Assembly: GCA_020425925.1 (NCBI GenBank)
Contig: JAGQRB010000178.1
Span: 1-32,330, forward strand
Length of the DNA: 32,330 bases
Source of the DNA: Planctomycetota bacterium
Lineage (GTDB): Bacteria > Planctomycetota > UBA1135 > UBA2386
Direction of reading: 5' to 3'
In this document: positions 25,279 to 32,330 of the stretch, piece by piece
How positions within the stretch are numbered: position 1 is the stretch's first letter
How the letters are laid out: the number at the start of each line of letters is the position of its first letter
Program-made: the position numbers and the translations under genes
Notes under the pieces: generated by a model
Told to the model about the DNA's origin: nothing
The model's input: the letters and a program-made list of their open reading frames with translations, nothing else
Database searches by the model: none

Positions 25279-26664
25279 CTACCACATCCCCATCGTCGCC
25301 TGCAGTCCGGCGCTGACCGCGATGTCGAGCGCGTTGCTCGAGCCCGCCTGCAGGACGACGCCCTGGTAGTGCAGCGAGACGCCGACCAGCGCCGGATCGC
25401 CGGGCAGGTACTGGACCCAGCGACCGGTTCCGTTCACGGCCTGCAGCAGGACGGGCGCCTCCGCGGTCGTCAGCTGGGTGCATCCCGTCGTGCCGGGAAT
25501 CGGCACCGATGTCGCTGCGAGGCCGATCGCGAGCACCGGGATGCCGCCGGCCGGGACGTTTCGCACCTCGACGTTCCACTTGTCACCGATCCACGGCGAG
25601 GTGAACTGATTGACGAAGACCAACGGCACGCCGGTGCTGCCCGGACAGCCGCTGCCGTTCGGCGTGAGCACCGGGGCGACGCCGTAGGCGCCGTACTCGG
25701 AGGTCACCGGCAGCAGGCTGTAGTTTCGGGAGCCGCAGAACGCGATCGTCCGGCCGCGCACCGGATCGTAGGCGAGGCCGTGCGCGTACCAGTGGGCCGA
25801 CTCGCGCAACGGCGTCGTCTCCACCCAGTCGACGCCGTCCCACTCCCAGGTGTCGAGCAGGACGTTCGACGAGTTGCCGCCACCTCGGTAGCCGCCGCTC
25901 ACGACGGCCAGGTTGCGCGCGAGGTCGAACGCGATGGCGGCGCTTCCGCGCGACGGTGGGAAATGCGCCGGCGTGCGCTCGGTCCAGCTCGTGCCGTCCC
26001 ACACCCAGGTGTCGACCTGGTGCACGCTCGTCGCGACGTAGCCGCCGTGCAGCACCGTCTCGGCGCGCGCGAGGTCGTAGACCATCATCGCGTCATATCG
26101 GGGCGTCGGACCGACCGCGGACCTCTGTGACCAGGTCGTGCCGTCCCATTCCCAGGTGTCGCCGAGCCGGCCACTGGTCGGCCGGAAGCCGCCGAACAGG
26201 ACGACGCGCTGACGGACCAGATCGCTGGCCATCGCGTGGTCGGTGCGGCCCGGCGGCGAGGTCGACGGAGCGACCTGCTGCCAGTCGACTCCGTCGAAGA
26301 GCCAGGTGTCCTGCAGGTTGTCGCTGCCGGTGTCGTAGCCGCCGAACAGCAGCATCTTGGCGTTGACCGGATCGAACGCCATCGCGTGGCGGTAGCGTGC
26401 CGACGGGCTCTGGGTCGGGCTCGCCGCGGTCCACGCCGAACCGTCCCAGGTCCAGGTGTCGCCGAGGAACCCGTTGTTCAGCAGGCCGCCGAACATCGCG
26501 ACCTGCGCGCGCGCATGATCCGTTGCCATGGCGAAGTAGGCGCGGACCGGCGGGCTCTGGACGCCGGACAGCAGGTTCCAACTGACGCCGCTCTGCGAGA
26601 TCGCAGGCGCAGCGAGCACGGCAATGGTGGACAGCAGGGGGAGGGGAGTCGGTTTGGAGGCCAT
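25279..26664 (-). CDS. Secreted kelch-repeat protein with clade-type C-terminal domain
   Basis: A 461-aa exported protein; signal peptide LPLLSTIAVLAAPAISQSG after MASKPTP. Residues about 35-330 hold kelch-type repeats with [28 protein letters not shown] and DTWEWDG motifs and a final, degenerate unit (YDPVRGRTIAFCG). The rest (about 340-461) starts NGSGCPGSTG and ends SAGLQATMGMW, the C-terminal domain type shared with neighbours. It lacks the 150-residue insert of the kelch protein at 3536. The ATG at 26664 is chosen because the signal peptide follows directly; 16 further in-frame codons upstream look spurious. Divergent from the 1016-aa repeat protein, 158 nt apart. Function unknown; probably surface or extracellular. 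Confidence 0.87.
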   Translation of the reverse strand: MASKPTPLPLLSTIAVLAAPAISQSGVSWNLLSGVQSPPVRAYFAMATDHARAQVAMFGGLLNNGFLGDTWTWDGSAWTAASPTQSPSARYRHAMAFDPVNAKMLLFGGYDTGSDNLQDTWLFDGVDWQQVAPSTSPPGRTDHAMASDLVRQRVVLFGGFRPTSGRLGDTWEWDGTTWSQRSAVGPTPRYDAMMVYDLARAETVLHGGYVATSVHQVDTWVWDGTSWTERTPAHFPPSRGSAAIAFDLARNLAVVSGGYRGGGNSSNVLLDTWEWDGVDWVETTPLRESAHWYAHGLAYDPVRGRTIAFCGSRNYSLLPVTSEYGAYGVAPVLTPNGSGCPGSTGVPLVFVNQFTSPWIGDKWNVEVRNVPAGGIPVLAIGLAATSVPIPGTTGCTQLTTAEAPVLLQAVNGTGRWVQYLPGDPALVGVSLHYQGVVLQAGSSNALDIAVSAGLQATMGMW

Positions 26665-26822
26665 GAAACACGGATGCGCGGGTCGACCGGGGGCGAGTGA
26701 GTGTCGCGCCACGGTGGCGTGGTTTCGCCGAATCGATCAGAACTGGCCCGAGGTCGCCACGCACTTCCGGTTTTCGAGATCGAGCGCGAGATCCCGCCGG
26801 TCGATCCGCTCCTGGGCAGGTC

Positions 26823-29800
26823 ATGAACCTGCATCTCCGTCTGCTGTGCATCCTCGGACTCGCCGCGGCGGCCCCGGCGCAGAGCCTGGTCGCCAACCTG
26901 GTCACCAACAACACCAGCGGTCAGCGGTCGAGCGGAACCGAGCCGTTCCACGTCATCGGATCGCGCGCGGTGTTCGTCGCCGACGGCGCGTTCGGGCTCG
27001 AACCGTACGTCACCGACGGCACGGCCGTTGGCACGCGCCTGCTGCGCGACCTCGCGCCCGACGCGGACAGCTCACCGCAGTTCCTCACCGTGCTCGGCAA
27101 CAAGGTGCTGTTCGCGGCGAACGTGCCCGGCCTCGGCCGCGAGCTCTGGAAGACCGACGGCACGACCGCGGGCACGATGCTCGTCAAGGACATTCGGCCC
27201 GGCGCCGTCGGCTCCGCGCCGCAGGACCTCGTCGTCTACGGCGGCTACGTCTGGTTCGCCGCCGACGACGGCAGTCACGGCGTCGAGCTGTGGCGCAGCG
27301 ACGGCACCGCGGCCGGTACCGCGCAGTACGTCGACATGCAGCCCGGCATCGGCAGCGCCGCGCCCGACCAGCTGACCGCGGTCGGCAGCGCGCTGTACTT
27401 CTCGATCTACTCGCCGACCACGGGCAACGAACTGCACCGGCTCACCGGCCCCAACGCCGCGGTCAGCCTGGTCGCCGACCTGACGCCGGGGACCGGCAAC
27501 ACCGGGCTCGCCGACTTCGCGCCGTTCGGCAACCGGCTGTTGTTCGCGGCCAACCTCGGCACCGGCTACGAGCCGTGCGTCAGCGACGGTACCGCGGCTG
27601 GTACCTTCCAGCTCGCCGAACTCGAACCCGGCACCGGCTCGTCACAGCCGCGGCAGTTCACCGCGCTAGGGGGGCGAGCGGTGTTTCTCGCCAACGTCAC
27701 CGGGGTCGGCCGCGAGCTGTTCGTCACCGACGGCACCGCCGCCGGCACCGCGCTGCTCGGCGACCTCTATCCCGGTGTCACGTCGAGCAACCCAGACGGC
27801 CTCATGGCCCACGCCGGCGCGGTCTACTTCGCCGCGACGACGCCATCCGGACAGCGCGAGCCGTGGCGCACCGACGGCACCGTCGCGGGTACCTACCAGC
27901 TGCTCGATCTCAACCCGGGCAGCGCGTCGTCGGATCCGACCGACTACACGGTGGTCGGCGGCCGGCTCTGGTTCGCGGCGACACGCGCCGGGGTCGGCAA
28001 CGAGCTGTTCGCGACCGACGGTACCGCGGCCGGCACCGGCCTGGTCGGTGACCTCGTGCCCGGCACCGGCTCGCTCAACGCGACCGGGCTGACGGTGTTC
28101 GGCAGTCGCTTGCTGTTCCGTGGCTCGGTCGGTGGCGCCGGCACGTGGGAGCCGTGCATCACCGACGGCAGCCTGGCCAACACGGCGCTGCTCGACGACG
28201 TCGCGCCGCCGGTCGCCGACTCGTCGCCGATGCTGTTCGCGAACGTCGGCAGCCGGATCTTCTTCTGCGCCGGCTCGAACGCCGCCGGCCGGGAACCCTA
28301 CGTCACCGACGGCACGCCGTCCGGCACCGGGCTGATCGTCAACCTCTACCCGGGCTCGACCGGCAGCAATCCACAGCACCGCGCGACGCGCGGCAACGAG
28401 GTGTTCTTCACCGCGCAGGCGCCGGCGCAGGGCGAGCAGCTGTTCGTCACCGATGGCACCGCCGCGGGCACCGTGCAGCTGACGTCGACGTCGGGGCTGC
28501 TGCCGCGCGAACTCGTGACGTTCGGCAACCGCGTCGTGTTCACCGGCCACTCCGGCGGCACCGGCACCGAGCCGTGGATCAGCGACGGCACTGCCGCCGG
28601 CACGTTCGAACTGTTCGACGTCCGGCCGGGCAGCGGCAGTTCGCTGCAGACCGCCGACTTCACCGTCGCCGGCAACCTGATGTTCTTCGTCGCCGACGAC
28701 GGTAGCCACGGCAGCGAGCTCTGGGTCAGTGACGGTACGCTGGCCGGCACGCAACTCGTCGCCGACCTGATCCCCGGCCCGGCGAGCTCGACGCCGACCC
28801 GGCTCACGGCGGTCGGCGGCGTGCTCTACTTCACCGCCTACACGCCGGCCAACGGCGTCGAGCTGTGGCGCAGCGACGGCACCGCCGCCGGCACGGGGCT
28901 GGTCGTCGATCTGAGTCCGGGTGCCGGCAGCGCCAGCCCGCAGCAGCTGACCGCGGCGGGCGCCGATCTCTACTTCACGGCCGTGGTCAACGGCAGCCGG
29001 CAGGTCCACGTCTGCGACGGCACTGCCGCCGGCACGGTCGCCATCACCGCGACCGGAACGACGTCGTCGACCGCGTTCACCGACCTGACCTGGACCCAGG
29101 CCGGGCTATTCTTCCTGCACGACGACGGCAGCGGGACCGGCGCCGAGCTGTGGCGTTCGGGCGGCACGCCGGCGACGACGCAGCTCGTGCTCGACATCGC
29201 GCCGGGTCAGGCCAGCGGGCCGATCCCCGGTACGCTGCTCGCCGCGATCGGCGGCACCCAGCTGCATTTCGCGGCCAGCGATCCGCAGAACGGTCTGCAG
29301 CTGTGGCTGTCGAACGGCACCGCCGCGAGTACGCGGCAGGTATCGGGCTTCGGTGGCCCCGGGCACGGCGCGGTGCGGCTCGAGGGCTTCTTCGCCGATG
29401 GCGCGCGGACGTTCTTCGCCTGCGACGACGGGGTCAGCGGCCTCGAGCCGTGGGTCTACGATCCGAACCACACCAGCGTCGCGTTCGTGCTGCCCTACGG
29501 CACCGGATGCGCCGGTGCGCCGGGCGAACCGCGGATCGACGCGGTCGGGCTGCCGACCGTCGGCAACGCGTCGTTCGCGGTGACGGTGTCGCAGGCGCTG
29601 CCGCAGACGCTGGCGTTCGCGGTCGCCTCGCTCGGCAGCAACGACATCAACCACGGCGGCGGCTGCCGGCAGCTCGTCGACTTCCCGCTGTTCGCGCTGC
29701 CGCACCGATTCACGACCGCGGCCGGCACCGCCGCGGCGCCGCTGCCGATCCCGACCGATCCGCAGTTCATCGGCCTCAGCCTGTTCTGCCAGTGGGCGGT

Positions 29801-29873
29801 GCTCGACCCGGCGGGACCGTTCCTCGGCACGTTTGCGTTCTCGCGCGGGCTGCAGGCCCAGATCGGTACCTGA
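26823..29873 (+). CDS. Large secreted 'ELWxxDGTxxGT' repeat protein
   Basis: A 1016-aa exported protein with a signal peptide (LHLRLLCILGLAAAAPAQS). Residues about 45-885 are some seventeen repeats of about 48 residues. Each reads roughly RxxFxAxxxxxGxELWxSDGTAAGTxLVxDLxPGxxSS. Repeats of this kind are known from many bacterial secreted proteins and probably fold as beta-propeller blades. The last 130 residues begin YGTGCAGAPG and end RGLQAQIGT, the C-terminal domain type of this window. The ATG at 26823 is chosen because the signal peptide begins there; the longer open frame upstream lacks protein character. No catalytic motif is visible. The inferred role is extracellular binding or surface structure. 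The gene ends 13 nt from the convergent sigma factor gene. Confidence 0.9.
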   Translation: MNLHLRLLCILGLAAAAPAQSLVANLVTNNTSGQRSSGTEPFHVIGSRAVFVADGAFGLEPYVTDGTAVGTRLLRDLAPDADSSPQFLTVLGNKVLFAANVPGLGRELWKTDGTTAGTMLVKDIRPGAVGSAPQDLVVYGGYVWFAADDGSHGVELWRSDGTAAGTAQYVDMQPGIGSAAPDQLTAVGSALYFSIYSPTTGNELHRLTGPNAAVSLVADLTPGTGNTGLADFAPFGNRLLFAANLGTGYEPCVSDGTAAGTFQLAELEPGTGSSQPRQFTALGGRAVFLANVTGVGRELFVTDGTAAGTALLGDLYPGVTSSNPDGLMAHAGAVYFAATTPSGQREPWRTDGTVAGTYQLLDLNPGSASSDPTDYTVVGGRLWFAATRAGVGNELFATDGTAAGTGLVGDLVPGTGSLNATGLTVFGSRLLFRGSVGGAGTWEPCITDGSLANTALLDDVAPPVADSSPMLFANVGSRIFFCAGSNAAGREPYVTDGTPSGTGLIVNLYPGSTGSNPQHRATRGNEVFFTAQAPAQGEQLFVTDGTAAGTVQLTSTSGLLPRELVTFGNRVVFTGHSGGTGTEPWISDGTAAGTFELFDVRPGSGSSLQTADFTVAGNLMFFVADDGSHGSELWVSDGTLAGTQLVADLIPGPASSTPTRLTAVGGVLYFTAYTPANGVELWRSDGTAAGTGLVVDLSPGAGSASPQQLTAAGADLYFTAVVNGSRQVHVCDGTAAGTVAITATGTTSSTAFTDLTWTQAGLFFLHDDGSGTGAELWRSGGTPATTQLVLDIAPGQASGPIPGTLLAAIGGTQLHFAASDPQNGLQLWLSNGTAASTRQVSGFGGPGHGAVRLEGFFADGARTFFACDDGVSGLEPWVYDPNHTSVAFVLPYGTGCAGAPGEPRIDAVGLPTVGNASFAVTVSQALPQTLAFAVASLGSNDINHGGGCRQLVDFPLFALPHRFTTAAGTAAAPLPIPTDPQFIGLSLFCQWAVLDPAGPFLGTFAFSRGLQAQIGT
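26960..29480 (+). repeat. About 17 tandem DGTxxGT repeats (coding)
   Basis: Imperfect units of about 144 bases occur across the gene, marked by nucleotide stretches close to GACGGCACCGCCGCCGGCAC. Central and 3' units are most alike; units such as ELHRLTGPNAAV, the fourth, and QLWLSNGTAAST, the last, have drifted. Count is by eye. Confidence 0.8.
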
Positions 29874-29886
29874 GCGCGCCGACGAA

Positions 29887-30489
29887 TCAGTCGGACGTGG
29901 CCTCGCGCCGCAGCCGACGCAACCGCAACGCCAGCTGTGCGAGACCGCGATGCACGAGATTGAGCACGGCCGACTCGGAGCGCTGCATGCGCTCGGCGAT
30001 CTCGGCGTAGCTCATGCCGCACAGCCGCCGCAGGCTGATCGCTTCGCGGTAGTCGTCACTGAGGGTCGCGAACGCCTGCTCGATGCGGCGCACCTCCTCG
30101 AGGCTCGCGGCCTCGCCGCTCGGTGTCAGCCAGCGGCCGGCGTGGGGGACCTCGCCGGACGGCGTCTCGAGCGGGCGTTCGCGCGCCGGCGAGCGCTGCT
30201 CGGCGCCGACGTGGCGGGCCTTGTCGACGAGCTTGCGCTGCGCCCTGAGGAACAGCCAGTGGCGGAACGACGCCTCGCTGCGCCACTCGAAGCCGCCGAG
30301 GTCCTCGAGCACCTCGCGCGCGACCGACTGCACCAGGTCCTCGGGCGTCTCCCGCGCCCGCAGCTGGGCACCCATGCGCAGACCGAGCCACGCCTGCAGC
30401 CGCGGCAGGTGACGGACCAGCAGCCGCTCGATCGCCTCCCGGTCGTCGGCGCGCGCCTGCGTCACGAGCGGAAGGCTGGAATCGGTCAT
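29887..30489 (-). CDS. ECF RNA polymerase sigma factor, Planctomycetaceae type (TIGR02984-like)
   Basis: A 200-aa sigma-70 family protein. Region 2 is seen in RLQAWLGLRMGAQLRARETPEDLVQSV and FRHWLFLRAQRKLVDKARHVGAE (each split in the protein), a form typical of planctomycete ECF factors. Region 4 carries LSDDYREAISLRRLCGMSY followed by the helix-turn-helix AEIAERMQRSESAVLNLVHRG. A linker of about 40 residues rich in Pro/Ser/Thr (SPARERPLETPSGEVPHAG) separates the two and holds possible phosphorylation sites. The gene is divergent from a Ser/Thr kinase, with 39 nt between start codons, so the kinase is its probable controller. No anti-sigma gene is adjacent. Confidence 0.9.
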   Translation of the reverse strand: MTDSSLPLVTQARADDREAIERLLVRHLPRLQAWLGLRMGAQLRARETPEDLVQSVAREVLEDLGGFEWRSEASFRHWLFLRAQRKLVDKARHVGAEQRSPARERPLETPSGEVPHAGRWLTPSGEAASLEEVRRIEQAFATLSDDYREAISLRRLCGMSYAEIAERMQRSESAVLNLVHRGLAQLALRLRRLRREATSD

Positions 30490-30528
30490 ATCCTGCCCGC
30501 AGCGTAGCCGCCGTCTCGCCCCCCGACC
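30490..30528. promoter_or_regulatory. 39-nt divergent start region of sigma factor and kinase genes
   Basis: Only 39 nt lie between the two ATGs. On the minus strand TACGCT (30506-30501) stands 11 nt before the sigma factor ATG and could be a -10 giving a nearly leaderless transcript. The -35 regions of both genes would have to lie inside the opposite coding sequence. Motif assignment is tentative; the short spacing is directly seen. Confidence 0.35.
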
Positions 30529-32330
30529 ATGACCCCCGATCCGAGCCAGTCCGGTGCCGATGACAACGGCGCAGCCGAGCCGCTCACCGAGCTGCTGGCA
30601 CAGGCGCTCGCAGCGCTCGAAGCCGACGGCGAGCCCGGCGTCGAGCGCTTGCTGCTGCGATACCCCGAGGACGCCGACGAGCTGCGCGCGGCCCTCGCCG
30701 AACTGCGCGGCACCGGGTTGCTCGACGAGCCGCGATCGGAGTTGCCCGAGCGCTTCGGCGACTTCGCGCTCGAGGGCCGGCTCGGAGCCGGTGGCATGGG
30801 GGTGGTGTTCCGTGCCCGACAGCTCTCGCTCGGTCGGCTGGTCGCGCTCAAGGTCCTGCGGCCCGAGCTGCTGCTGTTCGAAGGCGCGCGCGATCGCTTC
30901 CAGCGCGAGATCGACGCCGTCGCCCGACTCGAGCACCCGGCGATCGTGCCGATCCTGGCCTCGGGTCTGGCCGGCGGCGTGCCGTACTTCGCCATGCCGC
31001 TGCTGCGCGGCGGCAGCGGTGACGACGTCGTCGCGGCGCTCGCGGCTGCCGACCCGCGGCGGCTCGTCGGTGCCGACCTGCATGCCGCGATTGGCGGCGA
31101 CGCTGCAACACCGGACGGCGACGGTGTGTTCGCGAACGACTACCGCCAGGCGGTGGTGCGGCTCGTCCGCAAGGCTGCGCTCGGCATCCACCACGCCCAT
31201 GCGCGCGGCGTCCTGCACCGCGACCTCAAGCCGTCGAACCTGATGTTGACGCCGGACGGCCAGGCGATCGTGCTCGACTTCGGGCTGGCGCGCGGGCGCG
31301 ACGATGCGCGGCTGACGCGCACCGGGTCCACCGCCGGCTCGCCGGCCTACATGGCACCCGAGCAGGTGCGCGGCGAACCTGCCGACGAACGCACCGACGT
31401 CTACGCGCTCGCCGCGACGATGCACTGTCTGCTCGGCCTGCGTCCGCCGTTCCCGATCGCCTGTGCCGAGGAGCTGCGCCGCCGCATCCTGGCCGGCGAG
31501 CGCGAGGACCTGCGGCATCGCGCCGGCGTGCCGACCGAGCTGCGGCTCGTGCTCGACCGCGCCATGGACCTCGAGCGTCACCGCCGCTACCCGACCGCAT
31601 TGGCGTTCGCCGACGACCTGCAGGCGACGCTCGACGGTCGCGCCGTCACCGCCCGCCGGCTGCCGTTCGCGGTGCGGGCTCGACGGCTGGTCCGGCGTCA
31701 TCGCGCGGTCGCGGCGGCGGTCGGCGTCGCGCTGCTGTTCCTGGCGCTGTTGCCGCTCGTGCTGTTGTGGCAGCAGCGGCGCGCGGCCGAGGTCCTGACC
31801 CGGCAGGTCGACAAGACCACCGCCGCGAACAGCGCGCTCGCGGCGGCGAACGCCTCGCTCGAGGAGCAGGTCAGGCGCGCCGATCGCGGTGTCGAAGTCA
31901 GCATCGAGACCGTCGAGCGTCTGCTCGCCAACGTCGCCGTCGACAAGCTGCGCAATCTGCCGGCCGCGCTCGAGATGGGCGCCGACGTGCTGCACGACGC
32001 GATCGAACTGTTCGACCGGTTGGTCGCCGACGAGCGCTTCCGCGAGCGCATCGAGCTGGCACGGTTGCGCGCGCTCTACGACCTGTTCGAGCTGCAGGAC
32101 ACGCTCGGGCGGTTCGACGCCGCCGAGCAGACCGCGCAGCAGCTGCAGCGCGGGCTCGCGAAGTGGTTCGCCGGCGCCGAGTCGGTGCCGGCGCCGGTCC
32201 GCCTGCTGTTGGCCAAGATCCATCGCCTGATCGCGTCGCTGCGGATCAAGCGGGGCGAGATGGGCAGCGTCGCGCAGCACGTCGAGGCGGCGCGGCACGG
32301 CTTCGAGGGCCTCTGCGACGACGCCGGACA
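30529..32330 (+). CDS. Transmembrane Ser/Thr protein kinase (3' partial)
   Basis: 600 codons are visible and the frame is open to the window edge. An N-terminal helical segment (about 15-75) precedes the kinase domain (76-370): GAGGMGVVF loop, Lys108, HRDLKPSN with Asp232, DFG (250-252), GSPAYMAPEQ. An insert of about 40 residues rich in Ala, Asp and Gly (160-203) lies between the N-lobe and the catalytic part, in the place of a shorter linker. One transmembrane helix is at about 395-414. It is followed by a coiled coil and the beginning of helical repeats (FERxxLARLRALYDLFELQDTLGRFDAAEQTAQQL), probably TPR. Divergent from the ECF sigma factor gene, to which it is likely linked functionally. 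Confidence 0.92.
   Translation, partial: MTPDPSQSGADDNGAAEPLTELLAQALAALEADGEPGVERLLLRYPEDADELRAALAELRGTGLLDEPRSELPERFGDFALEGRLGAGGMGVVFRARQLSLGRLVALKVLRPELLLFEGARDRFQREIDAVARLEHPAIVPILASGLAGGVPYFAMPLLRGGSGDDVVAALAAADPRRLVGADLHAAIGGDAATPDGDGVFANDYRQAVVRLVRKAALGIHHAHARGVLHRDLKPSNLMLTPDGQAIVLDFGLARGRDDARLTRTGSTAGSPAYMAPEQVRGEPADERTDVYALAATMHCLLGLRPPFPIACAEELRRRILAGEREDLRHRAGVPTELRLVLDRAMDLERHRRYPTALAFADDLQATLDGRAVTARRLPFAVRARRLVRRHRAVAAAVGVALLFLALLPLVLLWQQRRAAEVLTRQVDKTTAANSALAAANASLEEQVRRADRGVEVSIETVERLLANVAVDKLRNLPAALEMGADVLHDAIELFDRLVADERFRERIELARLRALYDLFELQDTLGRFDAAEQTAQQLQRGLAKWFAGAESVPAPVRLLLAKIHRLIASLRIKRGEMGSVAQHVEAARHGFEGLCDDAG

Noticed and set aside
1..32330. Search for mobile elements, integrases, tRNA genes, CRISPR arrays and phage genes
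   Set aside because: No transposase-like ORF, terminal inverted repeats, regularly spaced short repeats or cloverleaf sequence was found by eye.

Overview
The window is GC-rich bacterial chromosomal DNA, densely packed with 23 protein-coding genes, two of them cut by the window edges. The likely source is a planctomycete or close relative. The pointers are two planctomycete-type ECF sigma factors, three transmembrane Ser/Thr kinases (one fused to an FGE-sulfatase fold, two to helical/TPR ectodomains), and several large secreted kelch, 'DGTxxGT' and beta-helix proteins ending in a similar C-terminal domain. No rRNA, tRNA, CRISPR array, insertion sequence or integrase was seen. Most starts lack a clear Shine-Dalgarno sequence.

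Left part (1-7340): the end of a secreted heparin-lyase-like polysaccharide lyase, a PAS-containing methyl-accepting chemotaxis protein on the minus strand, a secreted kelch protein, and a secreted 632-aa protein of unknown role.

Central block (7431-15539, all minus strand): seven co-directional genes. In transcription order they are an ECF sigma factor (TIGR02999 type), a membrane Ser/Thr kinase with an extracytoplasmic FGE-like domain, two proteins I cannot identify (160 and 368 aa), an AurF-type diiron oxygenase with all seven expected iron ligands, a KASIII-like condensing enzyme with an intact Cys-His-Asn triad, and an AlkB-type membrane hydroxylase. Gaps are 5-25 nt except for 99 and 119 nt around the AurF-like gene (the first depends on its start). 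This looks like a signal-controlled pathway making an oxidised fatty-acyl-derived small molecule. It is the best candidate here for an undescribed system.

Right-central part (15739-22931): a lipoprotein, a GNAT acetyltransferase, a secreted C45/AAT-type Ntn hydrolase, a lipoprotein joining a DsbD-N-like domain to a thioredoxin fold, a Ser/Thr kinase with a TPR ectodomain, and a small two-helix membrane protein.

Right part (23003-32330): a secreted beta-helix protein, a DUF6265-like secreted protein, a second kelch protein, a 1016-aa secreted repeat protein, and a second ECF sigma factor (Planctomycetaceae type) transcribed away from a third Ser/Thr kinase that runs off the window. Only 39 nt separate those two start codons.
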